64,000 nucleotides of DNA from Ianthella basta (taxonomy: Eukaryota > Porifera > Demospongiae > Verongiida > Ianthellidae): NCBI GenBank assembly GCA_964019415.1, contig OZ025875.1, positions 3,517,911 through 3,581,910 of the forward strand, in the 5' to 3' direction. Both the position numbers and the translations under genes were made by a program. The notes under the pieces are model-generated. The model saw only the letters and a list, made by a program, of their open reading frames with translations. It was not told the DNA's origin and did not search any database. Shown one piece after another: positions 54,401-64,000 of the stretch (positions within the stretch are counted from its first letter, which is position 1; each line of letters begins with the position of its first letter).

Positions 54401-56019
54401 GATGTCTGGGATGTCTCTCTCAGAAGTGTACTGTAGTGGGGCAGGCAATATTCGTTGCTGTAATGATGTTATTGAGATAATAAGTCAGAAATTGTCGGCG
54501 TTTCAATGGTGTACATTTTGCAGCAAATTGGACAAAGGAGAAACTCGGAGCTGATATAGTGTTCTAAATGTACATACCATATTTTGTTGAAAGGGAATAG
54601 CTATGGGTTACAGTACAGTAGTTCAAACAAATTTGTAAGGAAGCAAATGCAAAGATTTTGGTTTGCGTGTACTGTGGATTCACAGTTGATGAGAAGGGGG
54701 TAGGGGGTGGGGGGGTATTCCCCAGTGTGAACTATAGGCCCGTGTGCAGAAAAATGTGATAGCTGTTAACTCATTGCATTGCTTCTTGATGTAGGTGTAC
54801 TTAACTATCACAATGTCATGATGTATGTGGTATGTGCAATGACCACAGCAGTGAAGATCAATAATATCCTCCCCCCCCTATACATACTGTGGTCACTGCT
54901 ATGGACCATCAAATAGTTCCCTAATACAAACAGGATATATGTACATCCCGGGACAGCTGTCTTTAGCTCATCCTGTGGCACACCACTGAGAACATTTGTT
55001 TGGCCATTAGCCTCTTATGTCATGTCAGGTGAACAGCCCACAATGTCATATGACCCAAGTTTATATAGCTGTAGGGGGTTGCTATGGCAACTGTAAGGTG
55101 TTGCTGGTTGTCCACCTGTGGCCTGCGCATGTTTGGAATCCTTCCTGCCTTTGAAGTGAGCCAGTCTATAAGTCACAGCTAGTGTCAGTCAACACAAACA
55201 GAGCATGTAATGCAATTAAGGGAACCCTTCTAACTGTATGCCCTCCCCACCACCAGTCACACCTCCCCCTCCTCACCACCAGTCACACCTCCCCCTCTTC
55301 ACTGATGTCACTTGTAAGGTGCTACTGAGGTGCAGGGCTTTTGGTGCAACTTGTTGTGGTGAGGTGTACATGTGTGTGTTTGCTCGTACTGCGGTAGTTG
55401 CAACATTTACATACAAAGTGTGAACAATGACATTACCCACGCAACCAGAGAACCCACAATAACACTCAAAGGATCTTTAGCAACACAGGTAGTCTGTCAG
55501 TAGTGTAGGTATGATTGTAATAACCTTTTAATGTGCTGCCATATTTCTAAATAGTTTCTATTGCAGTCTGAGGTATTATATACCCTCCCTCCCACCCATT
55601 CCCACAGTTTGGCACCATGTGGTGGAGATAGATTGCAACAGAATATATTATTGCTTCTATTATAACTTCCGCATGGCTTTATATAGCTGGTTTAGCTCTT
55701 ATACATGAATAGCTAGTCTGAAAACAGTATCAGATGCATTCACTGCCTGTGATGTCATTGTGTTACTTCCAATTATGTAACCTTCATTGTGTTACTCCCG
55801 CTTATGTAATCTTCATTGTGTTACCTAACTTATGTAATCTTCATACTTCCGGTCAGTGTGTGTGTGTTTCATTCATTCTCAGGTGTTCACACTTTCTACA
55901 AAGGACTGTCTTCTGCTCTGATCAGATCATTCCCAGCCAATGCAGCTCTCTTCCTAGCCTATGAGACTAGCAAGCAACAGTTAATAAAATTTACAGGGAC
56001 CACCTGGATTGTTCCCTGA
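49686..56019 (+). CDS. SLC25A15: Mitochondrial carrier, ornithine-carrier (SLC25A15) type, copy A
   Basis: Exons 49686-50173, 50605-50777, 51300-51391, 51731-51791 and 55883-56019 sum to 951 nt (316 residues plus stop) with all phases closing. It is an inner mitochondrial membrane exchanger; the closest family by sequence is the ornithine/citrulline carrier. The three carrier repeats show the signatures QPFDTVKTRLQ, SPLEMFKCRLQ and YPLDSVKSRIQ (Px[DE]xx[KR]). Ornithine-carrier-like segments include LAGQPFDTVK, ENAAIFLFY, GYFRGLTSTWAREIPGYYCFF and SFPANAALFLAYE. The start is the first Met of the frame; a second Met at 49740 is possible and would shorten the N-terminus by 18 residues. Introns 1 to 3 carry long TG repeats near their donors, and intron 4 is 4.1 kb of repeats. 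Basic-amino-acid transport is inferred; other SLC25 members cannot be excluded. Confidence 0.88.
50178..50267. repeat. (TG)n microsatellite at the donor of carrier A intron 1
   Basis: Begins inside the donor (GGGTGAGTGTGTG) and runs about 90 bp on the coding strand. Confidence 0.95.
50811..51070. repeat. Long interrupted (TG)n array in carrier A intron 2
   Basis: About 260 bp of TG repeat with TC, TT, CA and CG interruptions, starting 33 bp after the donor at 50778. Long Thr-His or Cys-Val frames in it are artefacts. Confidence 0.95.
51433..51505. repeat. (TG)n microsatellite in carrier A intron 3
   Basis: TG run 42 bp after the donor at 51392, with a less regular tail (TGTGTGAATGTGTG). Confidence 0.92.
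51792..52840. other. First part of carrier A intron 4, nothing recognised
   Basis: Donor GTACTG at 51792. Short open frames on both strands lack domains. No element boundaries were recognised. Confidence 0.45.
52931..53072. mobile_element. Foldback hairpin element in carrier A intron 4
   Basis: The left arm (AGCAATACTGCAGCTTTTAG at 52931, to about 52995) and the right arm (about 53008-53072) are reverse complements over about 62 bp with few mismatches and a loop of about 12 bp. Just upstream (about 52840-52870) is GTTTCGGCCCTAGCTAGGGC, related to the motif in the 368-bp array. A diverged half-copy lies at about 57535-57635. Confidence 0.78.
53190..54470 (-). other. Unassigned block in carrier A intron 4 with scattered minus-strand open frames
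   Basis: Overlapping minus-strand frames between about 54035 and 53478 (for example one with CGKRPCQPLLRQSW) give lengths of 60-101 codons in three frames. That pattern could be a decayed coding element with frameshifts, but I recognise no transposase, reverse transcriptase or cellular domain. Splice signals joining them are not convincing. Confidence 0.25.
55240..55305. repeat. Short tandem repeat, CACCAGTCACACCTCCCCCTC type
   Basis: Two tandem copies of a CACCAGTCACACCTCCCCCT unit of about 27 bp, with a third partial copy, in carrier A intron 4. Confidence 0.7.
55754..55850. repeat. Minisatellite, about 28-31 bp unit, 3 to 4 copies
   Basis: CATTGTGTTACTTCC...TTATGTAA recurs at about 55757, 55787 and 55815, with a partial fourth unit. 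It ends 33 bp before the acceptor of the last carrier A exon (55882). Confidence 0.75.
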
Positions 56020-56713
56020 ATGACATTGACACAAGTGCACTCTGTATAAACCCTTCACTCCCTTACGTCTGTCATCTTTAACACCTTCACACATATTTAT
56101 TTCCATCTGCCATAATTGTTGGACCTCTTCCACATGCATGTGTATATTTTAATGCCCTGCAGCAGTAATTAGTGACAATTTCACATTGATTAATGCCATC
56201 ATCCCCCCCCTCCCCCCTCCCCCCATTACTTACTGCCAGTAATTGACTTATTTATGCATGTCTTTTGTATGGCCATGGGCATCTGTACAGATCTTGCATG
56301 CATGACATTGTGCTGTATACCACCACACCACACAGTGCAAGTTACCATTGTGTGTATGCTTTGTACATGTGGCAGTACTACATGCATAATATTATGCATG
56401 CACACGTCGTGACATGCACAGTACACGCACACACTATGTATATGGTCGTGGGTGGTCGGTGACGCATGATTTACACTCTCAGCCCATATATGTCGAAGAC
56501 CAAGAGGGAGTGACTCCATGCAGTGACCTATGACGTAAGAGAGCTGGTCTGTATATATATAGCGTTGCTTTTATCTTTGCCCGCAACGCTTTGATGTGGT
56601 CGTTAAGCCTTTATATGAGCCGGTAGTACGTATACTATCCGCAGCCAGAAAGCCATCGTCTTATATATTTCAGTCACTAGGCTAGTGGGACGGCCTCGTA
56701 TAGCCGGTTGAAG
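56020..56713. promoter_or_regulatory. Intergenic region and carrier B promoter
   Basis: Separates the carrier A stop from the carrier B start. It contains a C-run with T interruptions at about 56204-56225. A TATATATATAGCG stretch at about 56551-56563 lies 150 bp before the carrier B Met and could be a TATA-like element, but this is weak. Confidence 0.35.
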
Positions 56714-57998
56714 ATGGCCGGTGATCGCAGTAGGGCCGCTTCCCTCTCGTTGTACAGCCAAAGTATCTTTCTTGGAATGAGTGAGATAATATCCGGGGCG
56801 GCTGGCGGCACTGCAGGCGTGGCGGCAGGTCAGCCTTTCGACACCATCAAGACAAAGCTACAGACCTTCCCTCAAGTGTACCGAAATGTGTTGGTGGGCA
56901 TCAAGAAGACCTTCCTGGAGGGCGGGATACGAGCGTATTACGCCGGATCAGTTCCGGCTGTGATCACAGCCACCAACGAGAATGCAGTCCTCTTCCTGGC
57001 GTACAGCAGAAACGTCAAGATCGTTCAACACTTCTTCGGCGTCAAAGATGAGAGGCTTCTAAAGCCTTGGCAGCACGGCTGCGCGGGTAGCATGTCGGGC
57101 GTGTTCTCTGCCATGGTGGTCTGCCCCACGGAGATGATCAAGTGTAGACTTCAGGTACAGCGACAGATCATGCAACAGAAAACGACCCTACCAGGAGGTC
57201 GGCCAATTACAGTGAACGTGAGGTGAGTTTCAGCGTCGATCGGTCTGAGCCGTATGCATTCACACCTTGTTTTGGGGCATGCACAAACTGCCACAGTTTG
57301 CAGTGTCAGCTTTGGTCTATGGTGTTGCTCAGGAAGCGGGCTAGGAAACACCATGCACTTGATGAGTGTGTGTGTATATCTATGACCTTCCTGATAGTTT
57401 CTGTGTACACAGTTTTGCTGTATTGTCTTTCACCATTTACAAATTACAGTAGAGTCTCTGTTTTTACCTACTTTTAAACAGTCATCTGATCAGTGGCCTT
57501 TTTGGTTGAACAGCTGCTGCTTGATTTGATTTGATAGAGGCTCAAACAGGAAGTCAATGAGCAATACAGTAGCTTCAACAAGGGGAGGGATAACAGGACG
57601 TTATGGCCTGAGAGCCTTTATCAACTAGCTGCTATTTGCCTGTTCCATGCTAAAAATCTATTAAGTTATACCAATACACATGGCATTTCAGCTGAACAGA
57701 TTGTTCACAAGAGAATGACAATACAGTACAGGGCATGAAATGTAAGGGGATTGAAGGTGAAGATGCAGCACTGGTTTGCATGAATTGTATACTAGATTTG
57801 TCGTTTCCATATGTAGGAATGTTGTCAAGATGATTTACAGGCAGGACGGCTTCACAGGCTACTTCAGAGGACTGACCGCCACATGGGCTAGAGACATTCC
57901 TGGCTATTTTGTATTCTTCTGTGCAAAGTCAGTGTTCCATAAGGGGCTGGATAGAGTGCAGTGGAGGCTTAGTGGTGAGATTTTCCGTGTATGTGTGT

Positions 57999-58074
<76 letters not shown>

Positions 58075-61000
58075 AGTTTGTGTGCTCATTGTCACCTGGT
58101 GCCATGCAGCTAGACAATTACACTGAGTCTGCACATTCAATGACAATGTCTTTTATGTAGCTGTCTAAACGTATATGCATACACACAACTACGTATACAG
58201 TATTAGTATAAAGTATAGTATATATTACAGTGGAACCTGTCTAAGATGGTCACTGAGTTAGGCAGCTACCTCTCCAAAACAGCCAGCCTCCCTGCCCCAA
58301 AATAGCGCTAAACCATTGCAATCTACCTCTGTAGAGCAGCCGCCTCTCTATTAAGGTCAGTTGGAACTGGCCCACAGGTGGTTGTCTTAGACAGGTTCCA
58401 CTGTATGCACATTGCTCACATCCTTAAACACTGATTCTATTCGTTGCCCCATGAACATGGCATTGACACGTATAATATAGAACAAGGGTGTGTAAAAATG
58501 TTTCCTCCAGAAACAAGGGCAGATGTAGGGATGGTGCAGTGTGTCTCTGAAGGGCATAGCAAACCACCTGGCGGAAAAACCGTAGGAACAAGGAGGGCCG
58601 GTTCATGCAAAGAGGAGGGCCAGCCTGTCCCTACGAAACCCAGATCATTAACATTCGCTGACTTTGAATACATTTGCACCATCCCTACATCTGGCAACAT
58701 TTTGCCGTGTCTCCTGCTAGTTACTGCGTAACCATTCCGACTATTCAGTTTCCCCTGACACTTACACTTACTGCCTTACAATTTGCCCATCTCTCTGCTT
58801 TGCTGTGCACTATCTTCTCTTTCCACCAGGTGGTCCCTGCAAATTACTTGCTACTCAATCTACTTTGCTGTGCTCTAGAATCTAGGACCTCCTACTCTTC
58901 CAATTCTTTACGTGTTCAATGTAAGTATCAGTTGAAGACTCCATATTCTTTGGATTAATTCATCTCTTATGTAGCCATCTTGCTCTGCCATGAAACTCTG
59001 GCAAACCACTAAGCTCAACTGCAGTGGCAATACTTACCATAGCTGTTCACTACATCGCTATCTGCAAACCACCACACCCACTTTCATGCCCACACTGTTT
59101 AGCTCTAGGCCAGCACAAACATTGTACACTTCACTGCCAACGTTTGTGAAGTTCAACCTTCATAATATATATATCCAGGTAGCTAGTGTCTTACAGTATA
59201 TCAGAACACACCTGTACATATGCATGCGCCACGGTGTACCACAATTGCTATATATATAGCTGTACAGCCTTTTCTCATCAGCACTTTAGTCACGTACATG
59301 GGTGTATGCATGCAGCTTGGTGATGTGTACATGGGAAGATGCATAGCTGGAATGGGCATACAATTTTAGTCGCATGTAGTAGCCCTTTAGCATGTTATTG
59401 CACACTCATAATTGCATAAACAATATGCAGGCAGAGAAAAAGAGGATGATAGCAAGACTGCAAGCACAGCAAAATGTTGCCAGATGTAGGGATGGTGCAA
59501 ATGTATTCAAAGTCAGCAAATGTTGCGAGTTTTCGTTTGTATTACAGCATACAAACAACCACGGCCATCCCTACATAGACTGCACTACTGTGCTGTCTGA
59601 TATGTTTGCAATACTAAATGATATATACAATGGATATTTGTGCAAATATGGGCATGTGTTACCATAGCATTGCATTTTCTGCACCTCTGACCCTTGAATC
59701 GTCACAGAGTCCTTCAAGACTTTCCTTTCAGGTGGCCTCGGAGGCTGTGCTCTCTGGATGGTCAACTTCCCAATGGATGCCATCAAGTCAAGAATACAGG
59801 TAAGGTGCCTATCAATTGACTACCACCTGGTGCCATTGTATTAAATCTGTTGAACCATTGTATTGTACTAGTATAACGCACTGGGTGGAGTGTCAGCCAA
59901 TGTGTTCCATACTCAAAGTGTATGCGCGCATTTGTGCCCATATACAGATTGATAGCAGAAACTCAAAGGGAAGGTAGAGACCCTATGGGGATTGAGACCC
60001 TAGGGGAATGTAAAGACCCTAGGGAAATGTAAACACCCTAGGGGAATGTAAATACCCTAGAGGTGGTTCACTGGTTGCTTTTAGCCCCAGCCTTGCTGAG
60101 GCACTAGTGTAGCAGGATGGCATAGGTGTCAACCTAGCAATTCACCAAAGTGGGACAAATGTGCTGAAAAGGCGGGACATTGGCTCAAAAAAGCGGGACA
60201 AAAATTTTGCTCAGTATCAGATGAGCTGGAAAGGTCAATGGATTGAACTTTTCTCAAGGAAAAAACTGCTGTCAAGGTCTGGGCTCGAACTTAGGACATC
60301 CCATAATCACCTTATCTTGAGTCTGGTGCCTCTTAAGCTCCAGACCACCAGCACCCAGAGCAACAGTAAGACAGTTATCTGTTAGTTAAGCTAGAACCAT
60401 TCAAAAGCGGGATTTAGGGGTGAGTGCGGGACAGCGGGACATCTGCAGGCAAAGCGGGACATGTCCCGCCTAAATCGGGACGGTTGACACCTATGGGATG
60501 GTAGGTTTCATACCCAATGGTTAGCTACATATATGTAGCTACATTCACGGATGTCGTAGAGGCTCATTGCTAAATTACACAATATACCGTATTCGCTCTA
60601 TTAGACGCCGCGGCTACTATTTATTTCGCTGGGCAATTTGGTGCGGCGTCTATTGGAGAGCAGCTACTAATAGAGAGCGGCGTTTATTAAACTCAGTGGG
60701 CCGTCGGGGACTCGGTCGGTGAAGTCTTTTGTGAAGTAGGGGCTTTGAAAAAAGCCCCTACCTCAACCGGTCCCAAGACTTACACAGCCGCTGGGAATGT
60801 ACGTGCTCCCAGCAAAGCGTTGTGCCTCCAGTGGGTGAAGGAGTGCTGGGAGGCGCTTCCAACAGAGACCGTAAAGAAGTCCTTCCGCGCGTGTGGGATT
60901 TCCGTGCACACAGACGGCATGGAAGACGGAGAAATCCACTGTCTTAAAGAAGGCGAGGTGGCTGCAGACGCTAGGAAGACAATTGAAAGAGACACTGCCG

Positions 61001-62096
61001 CGCTTGCCACTGCAACAGATTCGCTCGAGGAATCAGATTCTTCGCCGATGTTGAAGAGGATGAAGAAGAGTTGGAGGAGAACGAACTTTTTCTAGAAGAC
61101 TGCTAATTCATTATACTATGCTTTCTACAATCCTTAAAATGTAGCTACTGTATACTTTTTGCTTGTATTGCTATCTCTGCTATTGCCGTCGAGCGATCCC
61201 AATGTTGTCTACTCGAATACTAGCCGCGGCTACTAATAGAGAGCGGCTACTATTTCTTTCAGCACATCCGAAGGTGCGGCTACTAATAGAGAGCGGCGTT
61301 TAATAGAGCAAATGCGGTAGGTGAATAGATTGTGAGCAAAAACATAGAAGAAGTCAATCAACAACAGTTTTTGGGACATTTCAGTCATGGAGGCCTTAGT
61401 CAGCTGTATACATATATACATAACATTTTGTATGCAGCTGCTGAAGGCCTACGTGTGTACATGGCCTACATATTTGCTCACAATCTATTTGTCTGTAGCT
61501 CCATTCACACTCTAGAGGACAGTACTGGTAGCAGCAGTTCAAACAGTACAGTGTACTTCTGATGCTACCTTGCCTTATATGGTGATGTGATGACTGCATG
61601 CTATCTGGATTCTGTTACATGCATGATGTGGCTAACATGCCCCTAACTTAACCAAGGGTACACAGACTTTGATCTGTTTATGCTGGGCTGTTATATATAC
61701 TCCTAGCTGTAAGCAACACATGTAAGGCTTCATTGTCAAGAAGTGAGTGTGGCCATTTATATGCTATATAGACACAGCTCTAACAGATACATAGGCTGTA
61801 GCAGTTGCTTGTGTATTAATTTCCCAACATCAAGTATATATAATGATGTGCATGTGATGATGGTGAATTACTAAAAGTGGAACTTGTCTAAGATGGTTAC
61901 TGTGTTAGGCAGCCACCTCTCTAAAACAGCCAGCCCCCCTGGTCCAAAATAGCACTAAAACATTGCAATCTACCTCTCTATACAGGTCAGTTAGACCTGG
62001 CCCACGGGTGGCTGTCTTAGACAGGTTCCACTGTATAGTAATTGCTGAGCCGGAAGGCGAGGCAAGTAATCGTGATGCGTTGTCGTCCCCCATTTG

Positions 62097-62127
<31 letters not shown>

Positions 62128-63529
62128 TTATGTATATATGTATATCCGTCCCAGTCAACCCGAGACACCTAGATTGCGCAATAGCCCGGTGTTCTCCGCA
62201 GGCGCTCACGACAACAAAACGCTCTACTTGGCCACCATCGGATACGAAACTGCTCAACACTCCATGTCATCGCTGTATGCTGCGTTCAGATTGTTGTTAA
62301 CGTCACCCATTGCATTAGCTAATTGTGCTGTAGGAAATTTATATCATTACGTGACCACGGAATAACACCATATTTGGGCTATCGGCCATTTTGTCTACAT
62401 CTGTCGACGGATTGGACAGCAGCGAGGGCTACACACCTGTTGGGCATTCCGCCATATTGGCTGACGTCATTTGCCCCTTGTGGCCGGGAACACTTTCACT
62501 GTTCCCTCGGGTGAAGCGATAACGAGCACTGTGTTAGCACAGCACGGACGGGCTTCCCTGTGCAGCTCCAAATATGTGGGTGTCGATTGCCCAGCTGCCA
62601 TCCAGTGCTTGGTCTGGCTTGCTACCCCTTCTTTCTGACAGCCAGTGAAAGCAGATTACAGTTCTATTGCCCAAAATGTACTTGCCCTGGTCGAGTTATA
62701 ATTGCTCATGCACTGTACTTTACTGAAATAGCTAGCTATATACATTCAAGCGAGGCTGGTTGCATTTTAATGTATGCCCTAGTATTATGTGTAATCACTT
62801 CTTCGGCTGTGGTTGTGAAGGAAGCATGTACGGATAGTAAAGCATGGCATTGTTCCGTATTGGGGTGAGGTGTGTACATAAATATTATACAATTGTGCAT
62901 GTGTACTCATATATATTGTCTGTATAAAGGGGAAGCTGTTGTAGTACCTGTTGCTATACCAGAGCGCTATCAATGAATGCCCTTTCAGCCACGACCGTGC
63001 ATGCTACATTCAGTCAGCCAGGTACAATAAACTTGTTGTGCTCATGAACTATAGCCAGATGTACATTGCAGTGTGCAGAGGGGCACGATGCATGCGCCTA
63101 CAATTATACAGTGGAACCTGTCTAAGACAGCCACCTGTGGGCCAGTTCTAACTGGCCTTAATAGAGAGGTGGATGCTCTACAGAGGTAGATTGCAATGTT
63201 TTAGTGCTACTTTGGCCAGGGAGGTTGGCTGTTTTTTAGAGGTGGCTGCCTAACACAGTGACCTGGGTCACCATCTTAGACAGGTAACACTGTATGTAAC
63301 ATTACTGTACCTATGGTGTTGTAAAACTACGTTTTATGCTATGCGTAAGTGATAGAAATATATTATCGGTAATGATGTTTAGTGTCCTTGTGTTGCCTGA
63401 TCTGTCTCTTTAAGGGGCTGAACTGATCCCCTTCCTCAGTGCCGACTGTTTTGCTCTCTTTCCTACAGGTGAAGGCCTCTCCCTACAGTTCCTTGACAAG
63501 ATCTCTGTATCACGTAGTGACCAATGAAG
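56714..63529 (+). CDS. SLC25A15: Mitochondrial carrier, ornithine-carrier (SLC25A15) type, copy B (partial at right edge)
   Basis: Exons 56714-57222, 57817-57974, 59708-59799 and 63469-63529; a last exon like 55883-56019 of copy A must lie beyond the window. The start is the ATG at 56714 (MAGDRSRAASLS). Carrier signatures: QPFDTIKTKLQ, CPTEMIKCRLQ and FPMDAIKSRIQ. KLQTFPQVYRNVLVGIKKTF and ENAVLFLAY fit the ornithine carrier group well. Exons 3 and 4 are 92 and 61 nt, exactly as in copy A, and all intron phases are conserved, so the two genes are a tandem duplicate. Copy B has a longer loop after the second signature (MQQKTTLPGGRPITVNVR). Its introns hold three TA-target MITEs, two smaller TIR elements and a pogo relic. 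Same function class as copy A; different substrate preference is possible. Confidence 0.88.
57986..58070. repeat. (TG)n microsatellite in carrier B intron 2
   Basis: TG run starting about 11 bp after the donor at 57975. Confidence 0.95.
58228..58403. mobile_element. MITE, CAGTGGAACCTGTC family, copy 2
   Basis: CAGTGGAACCTGTCTAAGAT at the left, GTCTTAGACAGGTTCCACTG at the right, TA on both sides. 176 bp, the same length as the copy at 22521-22696, in the opposite orientation of the interior. Confidence 0.85.
58519..58696. mobile_element. TIR element, CAGATGTAGGGATGGTGCA family, copy 1
   Basis: The left end CAGATGTAGGGATGGTGCA is matched by TGCACCATCCCTACATCTG at the right. Non-coding interior. 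Confidence 0.7.
59485..59580. mobile_element. TIR element, CAGATGTAGGGATGGTGCA family, copy 2
   Basis: CAGATGTAGGGATGGTGCAA at the left and GGCCATCCCTACATAGAC at the right. Its left end plus flank (about 59470-59526) is the reverse complement of 58650-58706, including sequence outside the TIR, so the two elements share more than their ends. Confidence 0.6.
59980..60062. repeat. Tandem repeat, about 19-20 bp unit, 4 copies
   Basis: Units of the form ACCCTAGGGGAATGTAAA between about 59980 and 60062, in carrier B intron 3. Confidence 0.8.
60121..60495. mobile_element. 375-bp TIR element containing a tRNA-Leu-like segment
   Basis: Terminal inverted repeats CATAGGTGTCAACC and GGTTGACACCTATG, flanked by GGATGG on both sides (60115-60120 and 60496-60501), which fits a 6-bp target duplication. 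Subterminal AAGCGGGACA repeats. On the minus strand, about 60356-60268 resembles a tRNA-Leu: GGAGCTTAAGAGG near the A-box position, CTCAAGA where an anticodon loop with CAA would be, and GTTCGAGC at the B box/T loop. Stems are poor, so it is not a working tRNA. Confidence 0.65.
60587..61317 (+). mobile_element. pogo/Tigger-type DNA transposon relic
   Basis: Left end CCGTATTCGCTCTATTAGAC and right end (reverse complement CCGCATTTGCTCTATTAAAC) form terminal inverted repeats; TA lies on each side (60585-60586 and 61318-61319). Subterminal GCGGCTACTAATAGAGAGCG repeats occur at both ends. 731 bp, so most of the transposase gene is missing. Confidence 0.82.
60745..61095 (+). pseudogene. C-terminal fragment of a pogo/Tigger-like transposase
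   Basis: A 116-codon frame with WVKECWEALPTETVKKSFRA, CGISVHTDGMEDGEIHCL and a late acidic/basic tail. This is the segment that follows the DDE domain in pogo-type transposases. The DNA-binding and DDE regions are absent, so no transposition activity is expected from it. It may be an internal-deletion derivative of a longer element. Confidence 0.75.
61874..62033. mobile_element. MITE, CAGTGGAACCTGTC family, copy 3
   Basis: Right end GTCTTAGACAGGTTCCACTG followed by TA; left end degraded (AAAGTGGAACTTGTCTAAGA). In carrier B intron 3. Confidence 0.8.
62096..62145. repeat. (TATG)n microsatellite
   Basis: TATG units with TTTA interruptions. Tyr-Met-Cys frames here are artefacts. Confidence 0.9.
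62150..63108. other. Carrier B intron 3, rest
   Basis: A GC-richer stretch at about 62150-62580 with a small hairpin (GAGCACTGTGTTAGCACAGC near 62523), then AT-rich sequence. No gene or element was recognised with confidence. Confidence 0.4.
63109..63292. mobile_element. MITE, CAGTGGAACCTGTC family, copy 4
   Basis: CAGTGGAACCTGTCTAAGAC at the left, degenerate GACAGGTAACACTG at the right, TA on both sides. It lies about 180 bp upstream of carrier B exon 4. Confidence 0.82.
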
Positions 63530-63713
63530 GTATGTAGCTATGTTAAGTTGGTTTCACATGATCTTGCAATCGTTACCAAACAGCCAACAGTCGTTACAAA
63601 TACTTGTATATGTACATGTTAGTTGTGCATAGCACAAGTCAATGTAATTCTTTCCTAGGTTTACTTTGGGGGCAATTATAAGATTGCTTTATTCCACGGC
63701 TGTACGTATGCGA

Positions 63714-63744
<31 letters not shown>

Positions 63745-64000
63745 CACAGTATGATGGAATGAAGGAGCACATATGTGTGGAGTGTGAGTGTGTATGTGTG
63801 TGTGTTTGTGGAGTTGATTCACGCACATACGCAACACCACACTTCACGCACATTGCACACACTAAAAGTGCACCAAGTCTATGCATATAGCAATGTGTTA
63901 TGAGACAAACTGATGCCAGTTGTTCAAACATGCGCTGTCATGCCTTTGTATGATTTGTACATACATTAGGGGTCAAGAAAGTTTGAAATTCTTGTGGTTT
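63530..64000. other. Carrier B intron 4, continuing off the right edge
   Basis: Donor GTATGT at 63530. Contains a TG run at about 63715-63744 and a second TG-rich stretch near 63775-63810. The last exon was not found within the window. Confidence 0.7.

Noticed and set aside
60268-60356. A working tRNA-Leu gene on the minus strand
   Set aside because: Box-like sequences are present but the acceptor, anticodon and T stems do not pair well, and it lies inside a TIR element.

Overview
The window looks like nuclear DNA of an early-branching animal, most plausibly a sponge. Genes are close together and split by many short GT-AG introns. Non-coding DNA is crowded with CA/TG microsatellites, small inverted-repeat elements, Helitron-like and non-LTR elements. 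The protein families are animal ones: a MALT1-type paracaspase, Reeler/FN3 proteins, WSCD-like sulfotransferases and SLC25 carriers. The sponge assignment is inference from this mix; no species can be read from the sequence.

Layout. (1) 978-4520, minus strand: the 5' part of a secreted or membrane receptor-like gene. It has a signal peptide, a Reeler domain, a cysteine-rich GCC2/GCC3-like module and two FN3 domains, and it continues off the left edge. (2) 6687-23559, plus strand: a complete MALT1 (type 1 paracaspase) homologue with a death domain, five Ig-like domains, the caspase-like domain with His and Cys, and a C-terminal Ig-like domain. Its introns hold a degraded LINE (about 10.1-13.9 kb), a 368-bp tandem array that switches orientation (16.3-18.1 kb), long CA tracts and a possible tetraspanin-like fragment. 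(3) 24012-47884, plus strand: five two-exon Golgi-type sulfotransferase genes in tandem (ST1-ST5). Between them lie three decayed copies of the 3' end of the MALT1 gene, so the duplicated unit once included the MALT1 tail plus its sulfotransferase neighbour. The array shows two subtypes (A: ST1, ST2, ST4; B: ST3, ST5). A recent duplication copied an A-psiMALT1-B block; later a Helitron pair entered the ST2 intron and a TIR transposon entered the ST3 intron. Both insertions can be bounded against empty paralogous sites. (4) 49686-56019 and 56714-63529+, plus strand: two tandem mitochondrial carriers of the ornithine-carrier (SLC25A15) type with matching exon structure. The second is cut by the right edge.

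How the genes might work together: MALT1 family proteins act in CARD-coiled-coil/BCL10 signalling to NF-kB; the sulfotransferases would modify cell-surface glycans in the Golgi; the carriers move ornithine-type amino acids across the inner mitochondrial membrane; the Reeler/FN3 protein would be extracellular. I see no evidence of one pathway joining them. The physical link between MALT1 and the sulfotransferases is the shared duplication history.

Exon boundaries were chosen by hand from splice sites, reading phase and domain continuity. In the two carrier genes, the Reeler gene and nearly all of MALT1 the phases close exactly; the uncertain junction is the third Ig domain of MALT1. The window holds no CRISPR, operon or intact tRNA/rRNA gene that I can support.
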